Part shown: one piece after another, positions 21,394 through 30,993 of the stretch
Layout: each line of letters starts with the position of its first letter
How positions within the stretch are numbered: the stretch's first letter is position 1
Origin: Candidatus Heimdallarchaeota archaeon
GTDB taxonomy: Archaea > Asgardarchaeota > Heimdallarchaeia > Hodarchaeales > Hodarchaeaceae
Length of the DNA stretch: 64,000 nucleotides
NCBI GenBank assembly: GCA_020353515.1
Contig: CP070695.1
Coordinates: forward strand, 2,764,155-2,828,154
Reading direction: 5' to 3'
Translations under genes and position numbers: made by a program
Notes under the pieces: model-generated
What the model was told of the DNA's origin: nothing
Seen by the model: the letters and a program-made list of their open reading frames with translations, nothing else
Database searches by the model: none

Positions 21394-24300
21394 ATGAAAT
21401 TTAGGTATCAAAAGCTTAAAGATCTATTGGTTATCCTTTTCATTACAATCGCGATAATAATCAGTCATTTCGCAGTTTATAATACCCTTTTTTATCCCAA
21501 TACAGCATATTCAACACATAAACAAGTTTTAGAAGATGATCTTCAGGCGATTCAAAAAAATAGACCTAATCTTGAAATTAATGACTTAACTGGGGAGCCT
21601 ATGCAGTATTATATTGAACAGGGTGAAAATTTTGAATTAAAAACTAATGAGACCAAAGTAATGTTAACAACTTCAGAGACAAATGTTTCTATCAGATCAA
21701 GGGCTATAAATTCTTCATTTCAGCTTATCTCTACGGGTAATAATAGTAGTAATGAATGGAAAAATGATACTGAATATGGGAATGTTAACGTATCTACTAT
21801 CCTCCTGGGAAATGAAAAAGTTTTTCGACTTAGTTTTGTAAATAGGAGCGTTTTTGATTCAGGAGTTAACAATTCAAAATTCCTTGTGTCCTCAAATCCA
21901 AGTTTAATTAATTTTCCAACTATCATCTCCTTTGATTTTCGGATCCCATTTCTATCTCAAGAGTTATTAAATTCCTCACATACATTATCTTTAGATTTTA
22001 AATTCAATAACGGTAAAATAACATTCATTTTATCAGATTGGGGTGGAACTCTAAGTGGAGAAGGATTTGAAGAAGTTGAGGAAGATATTATTTATGACAA
22101 TAGGTCATCCTCAATCTATGTCCTGTGTAATGAGACTTCTCCCTTTATGAATTGGAGACATATTTCTCATAATATTACCAGAATAATTACAGCAAATCTA
22201 CCTCCAGAGGATTACCCAAACTTTTCGAATCTGAAATCTCTTTTTTGCCATATGATTACTTATATTCCGTACAATTTAACATTAGATATCAACGATATAA
22301 CGTATTTTACGTCTTTACCTCCTTATCCTCCAATTAATTATACAATTGGAGAAACTATGGTCTTTACTGACAACGGTACATTATCCTATGATTCAAGAAT
22401 GGAAAATTTCACCCTATCTGCAAGTGAGGAATATCCCTGGAAAAATAACTCCCAAACTTACCTGGATGTAAATGTTACTCGCACAAAAAGTCTTGAGAGT
22501 TTTTGTGAATTTATAGAATGGAATGAAACTAAAGTTAGGATTAATGTTGCTATAAATATTCCTAATATTCTTAAAAATGCGTCTTTTAGTAATATTCACA
22601 TTATTCTCCCTTCTGATTGGATGAATATCACCTTTCTTAATGAAAGTAACACTCTCAAGTTTTATAATCAGACGAAAATGTTGAATGAATTTATTTTAGG
22701 AAACCATTGGCAAATAAACGTCTTTGGAATAGTGTGGGGTATTCTTGAAGCTTGGGCACCAAATTATTTCTCAAATGTTGAAGTTCCAACAGACGTTTGT
22801 AGAAATGAAATAATTCTATTAAGAGGGTATTTACGTTATCCCTTATCTGGAGACATAAATTTATATTTACAGAACGGGTCTTTTACCTTCCATCAAACTA
22901 CTCTACCAATGATCAATTCAACTTTTATTTTTCCAGAGATAACGATTACTGAAGAGTTTCCGCTTGGTCTATTGCAGCTCACTCTTAATTGGTCAAATTC
23001 ATGGGAGTTTGGAATATTCGAAAAATTAATCTATATTCATGAGCAAGGAAGTTCTTCCTCACACATCTTATTCCAATCGGCACAGACTATCGATATTCAT
23101 CAATTTGAATCATTTTCGATCAATTTAAGTCTTTTACAAAATGGAGAAACGTACAGTTCAAATTCAACCATAGTTTTTTTGATGAAAGGGAGTGACTGTC
23201 TCTTTTTTTCACATTTATCTTTGAATAACTACATTCTAAATGTTTCTCATGTTACTTGGGATCCAGGGAATTATTCTATTGATGTCATTGCTTCTGATGG
23301 TAGTTTGTTTTTTGCTAAGGACATGTTAAACTTAACTATTAAACCTGCTTCAATCTTTTGGAGTTTCGAAAACTTAAAAAGCACCTTGGCTCAAAATGAA
23401 AGTATAGCTTTTCGACTATATTCTTATATCAATCCTCAAGGAGATGATTATTTTAAAATCCTTTCAGGGCTCACTATTAGGATTTGGATCAATGCAACGA
23501 TAAATTCCATTTTTGAAACGAATTCCGAAGGATTCGTAGATATTTATTGTGATTTTACATACACAACAAATAGTGATTATCTTCAGGTAGTAATAGAAGG
23601 AATGCTTGAAGGGGAAGTTTGTAAGCTACAAACACTGCTCTTTCTTCTTTCTAATGAAACATCCCTAAGTGATGGGGATCGTGCATATATTCATGAGATA
23701 ATGAGATCTCCAATAAAGGCAAACGAAACATTTTACGTATATTATCAAATTGATTACTCAACTAATAATTCAAAATGGTTTGTACACATCGAATCATTTA
23801 GTAATGTAGTATTATCTGCGTATATTTTACGAGATAACTATATTATTGGTACTGATATTGAAAATGATCTGTTGGTCTGGACATTAGAAGCAAGTCAATT
23901 GAATGATGATATATTGGTAATTGAATTACCAGGTCCAACTGCATTGGTTATAGAAGAATCTATTTCGAAAAAATTTAGGTTTAAACTTGAGGTTTTTTCA
24001 GAAATTACAACAAATAATTACTCGATAGATATCAATCTGAAATTTTTAGGTTTTCCTTTCTCTAATCTCTCTCTGTTTGATTCTTTAAATAGGAATGTTA
24101 CTGATTTGTTTCCAATTACTATTAAAGGGGAAATTGTTTCACTTTTTCAATTTAATATTATTGGTGGATTCGAAATATGTTACTTTTTAGAAGGATATCT
24201 TCATGAATTGAATATTATAATAAGAAAACCTTTTCAAGCATCATATTCCTATAATGAAAGTATTTTTGGTAGTTGGAGAATAAATACACCAATTGAATTT

Positions 24301-24903
24301 TCGTATATGGTTTCATATTCAATACTAGGATTAGGATCTTGGGAATGTTATAACACTAGCTTGGAAGTGCTACCAAATTCAACGAGTGTTATAACAGCTT
24401 TCCTGCCTCCCCAAAATTGGAATAGTACGATCTCGATCCAACTAATTGTGAAGTATTTTTCTGACTTATTACTAGTTAGTCCTTTGCAGAATTTCACAAT
24501 TCGTGACCCCTTCCCACCAATGTTGGATTATTCTATTGAATTATTAGCTGATATTGTGAGGATTCATGCATATGTTTTTGAACCTGAAAAAGCATCAGGA
24601 ATAAAGAATGTTTCTTTATTGAATGGAGATCAAGACATCACAGCTACTCTTCTTTCCTTAAATCATTATATATTTGACATTTCAAAAAACACTATCCATT
24701 CTCCAGTCATTAAGGTAACTGATTGGGCCGAGAATGAGAGATTAGCCGAATTTACTCACATTACTAGATTCTTTTCAAATTCTCCTTCCCTTCTAAAGGT
24801 TGTAGAATCACAATATCTCTTACCTCTATTGTTTTCGATAACAATAATTGGTGGTATCTTTATCTCACGAATAATCAAGAAAAGGAAAACTACAATTCTT
24901 TGA
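21394..24903 (+). CDS. Large surface protein, Asn/Ser/Thr-rich, membrane-anchored at both ends
   Basis: This 1169-residue protein has an N-terminal hydrophobic segment (residues about 12-30) and a C-terminal one (LLPLLFSITIIGGIFI) followed by a basic tail (RIIKKRKTT). Everything between is polar and strand-rich, with repeated LxxxLxWS and NxTLxVN-type patterns suggesting Ig-like or beta-sandwich domains. More than 40 N-X-S/T sequons can be counted, an unusually high density that predicts heavy N-glycosylation and surface exposure. It follows the GspF-like gene in the same direction by 110 bases. No known adhesin family was recognised. ATG start preceded by GAGGG. Confidence 0.65.
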   Translation: MKFRYQKLKDLLVILFITIAIIISHFAVYNTLFYPNTAYSTHKQVLEDDLQAIQKNRPNLEINDLTGEPMQYYIEQGENFELKTNETKVMLTTSETNVSIRSRAINSSFQLISTGNNSSNEWKNDTEYGNVNVSTILLGNEKVFRLSFVNRSVFDSGVNNSKFLVSSNPSLINFPTIISFDFRIPFLSQELLNSSHTLSLDFKFNNGKITFILSDWGGTLSGEGFEEVEEDIIYDNRSSSIYVLCNETSPFMNWRHISHNITRIITANLPPEDYPNFSNLKSLFCHMITYIPYNLTLDINDITYFTSLPPYPPINYTIGETMVFTDNGTLSYDSRMENFTLSASEEYPWKNNSQTYLDVNVTRTKSLESFCEFIEWNETKVRINVAINIPNILKNASFSNIHIILPSDWMNITFLNESNTLKFYNQTKMLNEFILGNHWQINVFGIVWGILEAWAPNYFSNVEVPTDVCRNEIILLRGYLRYPLSGDINLYLQNGSFTFHQTTLPMINSTFIFPEITITEEFPLGLLQLTLNWSNSWEFGIFEKLIYIHEQGSSSSHILFQSAQTIDIHQFESFSINLSLLQNGETYSSNSTIVFLMKGSDCLFFSHLSLNNYILNVSHVTWDPGNYSIDVIASDGSLFFAKDMLNLTIKPASIFWSFENLKSTLAQNESIAFRLYSYINPQGDDYFKILSGLTIRIWINATINSIFETNSEGFVDIYCDFTYTTNSDYLQVVIEGMLEGEVCKLQTLLFLLSNETSLSDGDRAYIHEIMRSPIKANETFYVYYQIDYSTNNSKWFVHIESFSNVVLSAYILRDNYIIGTDIENDLLVWTLEASQLNDDILVIELPGPTALVIEESISKKFRFKLEVFSEITTNNYSIDINLKFLGFPFSNLSLFDSLNRNVTDLFPITIKGEIVSLFQFNIIGGFEICYFLEGYLHELNIIIRKPFQASYSYNESIFGSWRINTPIEFSYMVSYSILGLGSWECYNTSLEVLPNSTSVITAFLPPQNWNSTISIQLIVKYFSDLLLVSPLQNFTIRDPFPPMLDYSIELLADIVRIHAYVFEPEKASGIKNVSLLNGDQDITATLLSLNHYIFDISKNTIHSPVIKVTDWAENERLAEFTHITRFFSNSPSLLKVVESQYLLPLLFSITIIGGIFISRIIKKRKTTIL

Positions 24904-24913
24904 GCTGAAAGCT

Positions 24914-26368
24914 GTGAATCTGAAGACTATAACAAATAGATTAAAAAGTCTCTCCATAGTTCTTCTCTCACTTGTCATAATCATCATTATTGAAGGTTTA
25001 TTAATAATGAACGATTGTACTGGTGTTTTGAAGAATATAACCAAAGCTCCTATGGATTTAGTAAGATATTTTCCAATAATCATTTTATTATACCTTTTTA
25101 CGAATGAAATATTTATAACATTCAGAATAAATATTTCTCCATTAAAATTCACTTTGAAAAAAACAGGAATAGTTTTTTTCCAAGATTTCCATATCTGGTT
25201 AGCAATATTCGAAACATTTTCTATAAGAAAAATACAGACGAGTGAATTGAAACAGCTAAAACATTTAAAAACATTCTCACTAGAACTAGACGGAAAGAGA
25301 AAGTGTGTTAGAATTGTTCTTTATTCAAAATCTTATAAAGAGTTAGAAGAACGAATTAAAACTTCAAAACCAATCTTAGAGGTCGTTTTACCTGATATAC
25401 ACTTCGTTTCTAAAGCTGATTTAACTAAATCATATGATGAAACTGAAATGCTGAAGATTGGGGAGGAATACATTTTAAAAGAAAAATCAGAGTTACTTTT
25501 TCCTCAATTTAATATTTTACTAAATGAGAGTTCTCCTTCCTTTTTTAGAATGGTTCTAGCTTGTGATATTCATGATGAGATGAAAAAAAAATTAGATTTC
25601 GTGAATTGTATCCAGATGTACTTCTTTCACAGTTATGATCAGACATCATTTTTTCAATATTTGAATAGAAGGTTTTTCAGATCTCAAATAAAGACATTTG
25701 ATCACATTCAGGATGTTCAAGAGCTTCAGAGGATATGCTTAAGATATCAAACTAAAAAAGGGCCTTACCTATCTTTTCAAGAAGGTCTTGACCATTTTGT
25801 AAGTTTTTTTTCCTTATTTTCCCTAGAACCAAACATAATCGAGACTGGAATGAAACAAAATTTTCAATTATTATCCTTACAAAGCGAAAACCAATCATTA
25901 AACCTTTTGGATACGGAAAAAATAACATCACACCTTGAAATGAACCAGATATGTGCAGAATTATGTAATTATCCAAATGAAAACGAACTATCATATAAAG
26001 AAAAAGAAACAAGATGCAAAAAAAGGGCAGTATTTTGTCAGAATTTATTAGAAAATGCTAATTTCTTTTCAATATTAGAGAGTCTGATTAATCAAAAGTA
26101 TATAACTGATAAAATTCATCTTCTAACAGAACTAAGACGCCATCTTACCTATCAACAACTTATTTGTTGTATTTCTCATCTTTGTCATCTTAACTACCCT
26201 GAGATTCCTTATCAAAAGATTGTAAACTTAATTCATATTTTGTATTCATTAAACTATAAATCCTACAAAGCTAAAAATGTTCTTAAGATAGATAAAAACC
26301 CTGATTCTACTATATTTTCTGATGATGGAACTACTAAGCACATTTTTCATTCATTAGCACCAAATTAG
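24914..26368 (+). CDS. Membrane-tethered protein of unknown function in the filament-like locus
   Basis: This 484-residue protein begins with two hydrophobic segments (LSIVLLSLVIIIIIEGLLI and FPIIILLYLFTNEIFITF). A cytosolic part of about 420 residues follows, rich in Leu, Lys, Glu and aromatic residues and largely helical by eye. I recognise no motif; HLCHLNYPEIPYQKIVNL near the C-terminus might be a helical repeat. GTG at 24914, ten bases after the stop of the surface-protein gene, suggests coupling. It could be a cytoplasmic partner of the surface protein, but this rests only on position. Confidence 0.5.
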   Translation: MNLKTITNRLKSLSIVLLSLVIIIIIEGLLIMNDCTGVLKNITKAPMDLVRYFPIIILLYLFTNEIFITFRINISPLKFTLKKTGIVFFQDFHIWLAIFETFSIRKIQTSELKQLKHLKTFSLELDGKRKCVRIVLYSKSYKELEERIKTSKPILEVVLPDIHFVSKADLTKSYDETEMLKIGEEYILKEKSELLFPQFNILLNESSPSFFRMVLACDIHDEMKKKLDFVNCIQMYFFHSYDQTSFFQYLNRRFFRSQIKTFDHIQDVQELQRICLRYQTKKGPYLSFQEGLDHFVSFFSLFSLEPNIIETGMKQNFQLLSLQSENQSLNLLDTEKITSHLEMNQICAELCNYPNENELSYKEKETRCKKRAVFCQNLLENANFFSILESLINQKYITDKIHLLTELRRHLTYQQLICCISHLCHLNYPEIPYQKIVNLIHILYSLNYKSYKAKNVLKIDKNPDSTIFSDDGTTKHIFHSLAPN

Positions 26369-26488
26369 ATCGAAAGAATGTATGGATAATCTTGTGAGGA
26401 CTACTCTATAGATCTTTATTAGTAATTCCTCCAACCGTTGAACTTGTGGGTTTCTATACGAATCCTATACATAAAATAGGATTGATGA

Positions 26489-26596
26489 TGGGCCCACCCG
26501 GATTTGAACCGGGGATCTCTCGGTTATCAGCATCGCCCGTCCTGACGAATATCCTTCAGAACGCCGAGCGCTTTAACCAGGCTAAGCCATGGGCCC
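26489..26596 (-). tRNA. tRNA-Ile(GAU) with an intron at a non-canonical site
   Basis: The acceptor stem is GGGCCCA with TGGGCCC, discriminator A. T arm CCCGG TTCAAAT CCGGG. The anticodon stem CTCGG/CCGAG closes, and the loop CUGAUAA reads GAU (Ile) only if 33 bases (26531-26563) are removed just before the loop, around 31/32 rather than 37/38. The inserted segment forms an 8-bp hairpin (CGTTCTGA with TCAGGACG). Mature length is 75. The boundary can slide by one base because both ends carry C. Confidence 0.9.
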
Positions 26597-26657
26597 TTTT
26601 TTTAAGGGAAAAAAAGGTAAAAATTTTCCTTTGTCTATCTTAAATAAATCTTGTGGA

Positions 26658-27059
26658 TTATCGATAACTCTTAGTGTATTTTGCTCGCGCGCCTGGTCCA
26701 CCAAACTGCTTTGGTTCACGACGACGGGGATCTCCTACGATCATATGTCGATCATATTCAGTATACTTAATCCTCAATTCTTCAGAGTCAGTCCAAGCTA
26801 AAAGTGCTCGTGCAATAGCAGTTCTAGCAGCATCAGCTTGTCCCATATATCCTCCACCCTTGACTTTAACTTTGATATCCACGCTATGTCTAGTTTTCTC
26901 TTCAACAAAATAAAAGGGTTCCATCAACTTCATCTTAACAATCTCAGGCTCGATTATTTCTATTGGTTTTCCGTTAATCAACACTCTGCCTGTTCCTTCC
27001 TTAATAATAGCACGTGCGATCGCGGTACGTCGCTTTCCACTTCGTAATAAGCTTTTCAT
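26658..27059 (-). CDS. rpsI: Ribosomal protein uS9
   Basis: This small-subunit protein ends in the family signature GPGARAKYTKSYR, whose tail reaches the P-site tRNA. GKRRTAIARAIIKEGTGRV at the start and the GGGYMGQADAARTAIARAL stretch confirm it. The 133-residue length is normal. It is the last gene of the rpoD-eL18-uL13-uS9 group, 14 bases after uL13. RpoN and RpoK, which commonly follow in archaea, are absent; a tRNA-Ile gene comes next. Confidence 0.98.
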   Translation of the reverse strand: MKSLLRSGKRRTAIARAIIKEGTGRVLINGKPIEIIEPEIVKMKLMEPFYFVEEKTRHSVDIKVKVKGGGYMGQADAARTAIARALLAWTDSEELRIKYTEYDRHMIVGDPRRREPKQFGGPGARAKYTKSYR

Positions 27060-27073
27060 AATAATTCAAACCA

Positions 27074-27508
27074 TTAGATTTTTGATCTTAATTGCCCAAG
27101 GGATATGTAAGATGCCTTTGGATTAATCTTTTGAGTTTCTGGAATGATTTCAATATCTTTCTCTCTTAGTGTTTCAGGAAAGTCTTTGTAAACAACCAAG
27201 CGATGATAAGCTTCCTTCCCCCTACTCTTATGATATGGAAGCATGCCTCGTATGGTTCTTTTTAGGATTTTATCAGCTTCTCGCGGATGAAAGGGCCCTT
27301 TTAGGGGATTTGATTTTGTTTTAATTCTCCATCTCTGTAAGTATTTAGCTGCAATGAAATCTCCTCCACCAGATATTAATCCTTTATTTGCATTAATGAT
27401 AATGATCTTTTCTCCCTTTAAAAGTCGTTTTGCAATGATGCTCGACAAACGGCCCAAAATTGAGTTCTCTGCATCTATTATAGTAGCATCTAGTAAGTCG
27501 TCTATCAT
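27074..27508 (-). CDS. rplM: Ribosomal protein uL13
   Basis: This large-subunit protein is recognised from DAENSILGRLSSIIAKRLLKG and from the RTIRGMLPYHKSRGKEAYHRL stretch typical of archaeal/eukaryotic L13. The 144-residue length is normal. It sits 21 bases after eL18 and 14 before uS9 in the standard archaeal order. Confidence 0.97.
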   Translation of the reverse strand: MIDDLLDATIIDAENSILGRLSSIIAKRLLKGEKIIIINANKGLISGGGDFIAAKYLQRWRIKTKSNPLKGPFHPREADKILKRTIRGMLPYHKSRGKEAYHRLVVYKDFPETLREKDIEIIPETQKINPKASYISLGQLRSKI

Positions 27509-27529
27509 TGTTCTTTCATCTTTTTTCTA

Positions 27530-27901
27530 TCATTTTATAATTCGAACCTGAGACCCTTTAGGATCTCTTTCAACTAGCTCTTCAATAGTCAGACATTTCC
27601 CACCAGCATTACTAATTTTCTTTTGAGCTGCTTCCGAAAATGATTCAGCAGCAATGTCAAGTTGATGATTCACCGATCCTGTACCTAGAACTTTCCCTGG
27701 GATTAATAAAATATCTCCTGGGGAAGATATTCGATTTAAACGGGATAAATTCACAGTAATACGTCTTCTCCTCGCCTTAGACATTTCAGATGCTAATATT
27801 GCCCAAATCTTAGCCTTATTTTCAGCAGCAGCTCCTTTTAAAAACCTGATTAGAGCAACCTTATTTGGATCTGTCCGTCCTTTAATTTTCAATTGAATCA
27901 C
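27530..27901 (-). CDS. rpl18e: Ribosomal protein eL18
   Basis: This archaeal/eukaryotic large-subunit protein shows NKVALIRFLKGAAAENKAKIW, the RRRRITVNLSRLNR core and VLGTGSVNHQLDIAAESFS. A GTG start at 27901, four bases after the rpoD stop, gives 123 residues, the family size; a TTG at 27922 overlapping rpoD is the alternative. It is clearly part of the rpoD operon. Confidence 0.95.
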   Translation of the reverse strand: MIQLKIKGRTDPNKVALIRFLKGAAAENKAKIWAILASEMSKARRRRITVNLSRLNRISSPGDILLIPGKVLGTGSVNHQLDIAAESFSEAAQKKISNAGGKCLTIEELVERDPKGSQVRIIK

Positions 27902-27905
27902 ACTT

Positions 27906-28742
27906 TTAAAATTCTTCAACAAGGGTTGAAAATTCTTCAGTTTTCTCTTTTAACAGTTCTAGAGCCTTGATCAGTGTTTTTTTAACCGTAAGTGCCCCAG
28001 TACTTTCAATAATAAAAATAAAATCCTTGCCTGTTGTTGTTACATTAACTGCATCTAATTCACAAATCTCAACACATTGATTGCATAAGCTACAATTTAT
28101 GATATTTACAGCCTTAATCTCATCATCTTCAATTTTTATGATATCACGAGGGCAGACTTCAACACAGTCTCCACAAAACGTGCAATTATTTAGATTAAAT
28201 TCGACGCATGGGTAATATTTGTAAGAAACTGTCGAAATAGGCTGCCATTTTGCGTGATCCAAACCTCTCCCAAGTCGTGCGATTGCTTCAAGAAAAATCT
28301 TTTGATCTTTAGCCATTTTAAGAACTGGAATATTAGGATAGACAGGAACTATTTTGGGATCTTGAGATAATAAATCCTTTGAAAAAACTATTTCTACATC
28401 TTGTTCACCCGATTTTTCCAGAGTTAAAGATACCTCACATGATGTACAACCTTGTCCTCCACATGAACACAGTTCAGGCCTGACAAAGTTTTCTAAATCC
28501 GTTTTTAGAGGAATTAAACCTAGACGGTGAGCAACTATTTCATCGTATAGTGGAGTAGTATTTTCGATGATTATAACCTCATCGATCGCCATTGTTGGGA
28601 CTTCACTCAATATCATTCTACGGATAGTGTTTGCAAAAGTGGGTGTTACATCTGAAAGTATGAACTTAGCATAATTTTCACTTTGCTCAACAATCTCAAG
28701 TTCCAAATATATACTACCGCCTTGATGGATTTTTCTTTTCAA
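27906..28742 (-). CDS. rpoD: RNA polymerase subunit D with ferredoxin-like domain
   Basis: This is the archaeal counterpart of Rpb3/alpha, needed for polymerase assembly with RpoL. TPTFANTIRRMILSEVPTMAI is the alpha-like assembly motif. CSCGGQGCTSC matches the Rpb3 zinc-loop layout CxC-C-xxC. A ferredoxin-like insertion follows with two complete Cys sets (CTFCGDCVEVCP and CSLCNQCVEIC), predicted to hold two [4Fe-4S] clusters, a variant known in some archaea. At 278 residues it is normal for the cluster-bearing type. It opens the rpoD-eL18-uL13-uS9 operon; the usual uS13-uS4-uS11 genes upstream are missing. Confidence 0.97.
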   Translation of the reverse strand: MKRKIHQGGSIYLELEIVEQSENYAKFILSDVTPTFANTIRRMILSEVPTMAIDEVIIIENTTPLYDEIVAHRLGLIPLKTDLENFVRPELCSCGGQGCTSCEVSLTLEKSGEQDVEIVFSKDLLSQDPKIVPVYPNIPVLKMAKDQKIFLEAIARLGRGLDHAKWQPISTVSYKYYPCVEFNLNNCTFCGDCVEVCPRDIIKIEDDEIKAVNIINCSLCNQCVEICELDAVNVTTTGKDFIFIIESTGALTVKKTLIKALELLKEKTEEFSTLVEEF

Positions 28743-29084
28743 GAATTTAATGCAAAAACCAAAGGAAAAAATGAGAATTTCTGCTTCTTCTTTTTATTGG
28801 TGACTCGTAGAGATGTGTTTTATACGATATCGCTGGAATTACGTTAGCTTTAAATTTTTTTTTCTAAATCTGGTCACTTTTGAGAAGAAATACTGAATTA
28901 AAGTATTTAGGAACACTGATAGTCCAATTAACGGTAATTATTAGCAAATAAATAAGAAATTAAGGTTGAACAGCTAATAGGAGCTTGTAAGGAAATGACT
29001 CTACCTACATGCTTTTGTTTCAACACATACCTGATGAATTAGGACATATAACTGACCTCGTCAAAATTGGGAGATTAAAAATGT
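28743..29084. other. Intergenic region upstream of rpoD
   Basis: About 340 bases lie between divergent genes. No RNA gene was recognised. A GGGAG site at 29069-29073 sits 7 bases before an ATG (29081) that opens only a seven-codon frame overlapping the start of the next gene. Confidence 0.4.
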
Positions 29085-29402
29085 TTGGTGAATTCTCCTT
29101 TTGAATCTTTCATTTGGTGTCCTTGTATGAATCCAATATTCCTAAGCCAATGGGATGAATATATTCGTGGTTGGCAACTTTTAATCGAATCTGGAGATCA
29201 AATCTTTTGGACGATCCTTATTCTTGTAGCTTGGATGGTACGAGCAATTTCTCTAACAATGATTCTTATTCAGCTCGGAGATAGATTAATCCGAAAAAAG
29301 AAAGATTTTGAGTTTAACCTTTTGTTAACTGGGTTAATCTTCATATTAGTAACTGTTCCTTTCTTTTTGGCTGGTTTTTCGTTAATCTATCCTTTCCCTT
29401 AA
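29085..29402 (+). CDS. Small two-helix membrane protein
   Basis: This unrecognised protein of 105 residues has two hydrophobic stretches (FWTILILVAWMVRAISLTMIL and NLLLTGLIFILVTVPFFLAGF) separated by a basic loop (DRLIRKKKDFE). GTG at 29085 lies 11 bases after GGGAG; an ATG at 29127 is a possible later start. A seven-codon ATG frame overlaps the beginning, which may be a leader or may mark the true start with a frameshift. It stands alone. Function unknown. Confidence 0.45.
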   Translation: MVNSPFESFIWCPCMNPIFLSQWDEYIRGWQLLIESGDQIFWTILILVAWMVRAISLTMILIQLGDRLIRKKKDFEFNLLLTGLIFILVTVPFFLAGFSLIYPFP

Positions 29403-29512
29403 AGTTGTATATACTTTTATTCAACATAGAAAGCGAATTCAAAGCATTCTTCTTGAGAAACAGAAATAATTTAAATATAGACCAATAACAGATGTTTAAT
29501 GATAGACCGTTT

Positions 29513-30385
29513 TTAGAACGTGCTCATAATTTCCTTAAGTTGTTGATAAAGATCAAGAATTTGATTTGGTGAAAGATTAATTGGTTGATAAGCACAATAT
29601 TCAAGTTTGTCAATTTCAAGTCGAAATAATTTTTGAAGATCACGGGGGTACCCTTTGGCGAATACCTGTAGATTATTTCTTACTTTCTTATGTTTCCGAC
29701 AAAATAGAAGTGTTAAAAATTTGAAGAAATCTTTACTCCTTATTAATTTGGGAGGCTCCAATCTATTTCCACGGACAAGATTTGATTGAACATGCGGTTT
29801 GGGGGTAAAAAAATAAGGTGGGAAAGTCTGAATCACTTCAAATTCATAAAAAAAAGAAGAAAAAACTGAAATTCGACTGTAATCAGGATCACCAGGCTTC
29901 GCACAGAGATGATTGGCAAATTCACTTTGTAAAGTCACTACAATGATTTCTGGACGATTTTTAATTTCTGAGATCTTTTTAATAAATGGTGAAGAAATAC
30001 CATAAGGGAGATTAGAAATTAATTTTTGATGAGGAGGAATTTCGAGCTTCAGGAAATCACCTGATATAACTTCTAATCTTTCACCAAAATTAAAAAACTC
30101 TTTTGATATAATAGTTGAAAGAATAGGATCAATTTCGTATGAAAAAACTTTTTGACAATTTTGAAGGAGGAAATATGTCAATGTTCCAATTCCACTGCCC
30201 ACTTCGACAATTGTATCTTTTTCATCCAAATTTGCTTCGATTAAAAGTGAATCAATCACCGATTTATTAATAACAAAATTTTGTCCCTTAGATTTCTTAG
30301 GGGAAATTGCATAATTTTGAATCAAAGTCTCTGTATATTTCTTTAAATTCCCTTTTTCAAGTAACTGGAAAACGCTCAATATCAA
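29513..30385 (-). CDS. ksgA: 16S rRNA dimethyladenosine transferase KsgA/Dim1
   Basis: This enzyme dimethylates two adjacent adenosines near the 3' end of 16S rRNA. GQNFVINKSVIDSLL at the start, motif I VEVGSGIGTLT, SYEIDP and the catalytic NLPYG motif are all present. Length (290) is normal for archaea. It starts at TTG, 5 bases after the DUF655 gene; this pairing of DUF655 and ksgA is widespread in archaea. RpoF and eL21, often upstream, are absent here. Confidence 0.96.
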   Translation of the reverse strand: MILSVFQLLEKGNLKKYTETLIQNYAISPKKSKGQNFVINKSVIDSLLIEANLDEKDTIVEVGSGIGTLTYFLLQNCQKVFSYEIDPILSTIISKEFFNFGERLEVISGDFLKLEIPPHQKLISNLPYGISSPFIKKISEIKNRPEIIVVTLQSEFANHLCAKPGDPDYSRISVFSSFFYEFEVIQTFPPYFFTPKPHVQSNLVRGNRLEPPKLIRSKDFFKFLTLLFCRKHKKVRNNLQVFAKGYPRDLQKLFRLEIDKLEYCAYQPINLSPNQILDLYQQLKEIMSTF

Positions 30386-30390
30386 TCATG

Positions 30391-30993
30391 TTATTGCTTT
30401 TTATTCATGAACAAATAATATTTTGGGGATTCTTCAATCTCTAGTAAAATGCGATTAGTGAAAATTGACACTGGGTCTGAAATATTTGTTCTTTTTGAGA
30501 AATCATCAAAAGAAGAAAAAAAATTAGTTTTTCTGGCTTCTAAAATCGACCATATTCTTTTTTGCCCTATTCCTGGTAATAGTTGTAGTTGATGCATCTG
30601 AGAAGTGAGAGGGTGTGCCTGATTAAGGAATTTTATATAGCGAGCTTCAAAATACATAACAATCTTCTTGATTATAGCAGGGAGATTGTCTTGAGCAGAA
30701 CTAGAAAGTTGATTGTAACGGATTTGCACTAATCGTAGAATACTCCTGTTCCGAGGTGAAAGTAATAAATCCTCACCAACAGAAAATCTTGATCCCATAG
30801 CTAAAATTACATCATAAAACTGGAAATTTTCAGCTGTAACAACAACTGCTAGCGGATTGTAGTCTTCAAAACGCCTGTGACTTAGTGATTTTCCTTGAGG
30901 ATAAAAATCGATTACAAACCCTTTTCCTAAATCTACAAATCGGGACTTTGCTTTCCTTTTTTTTCCCTTTTTCTGTTGATCTCTACTTCTCAT
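30391..30993 (-). CDS. DUF655 family protein
   Basis: This conserved archaeal protein of unknown molecular function is nearly always linked to ksgA. The N-terminal strand region (FVIDFYPQGKSLSHRR, YNPLAVVVTAENFQFYDVIL) resembles an OB-like domain, and LQLLPGIGQKRIWSILEAR is a helix-hairpin-helix nucleic-acid-binding motif. ATG at 30993 follows GAGG by 10 bases and is preferred to a TTG 24 bases upstream. Length is 200 residues. A role in rRNA processing with KsgA is inferred from context. Confidence 0.88.
   Translation of the reverse strand: MRSRDQQKKGKKRKAKSRFVDLGKGFVIDFYPQGKSLSHRRFEDYNPLAVVVTAENFQFYDVILAMGSRFSVGEDLLLSPRNRSILRLVQIRYNQLSSSAQDNLPAIIKKIVMYFEARYIKFLNQAHPLTSQMHQLQLLPGIGQKRIWSILEARKTNFFSSFDDFSKRTNISDPVSIFTNRILLEIEESPKYYLFMNKKQ

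Noticed and set aside
26446..26643. Plus-strand open frame of 65 codons
   Set aside because: It is a reading through the tRNA-Ile gene on the opposite strand.
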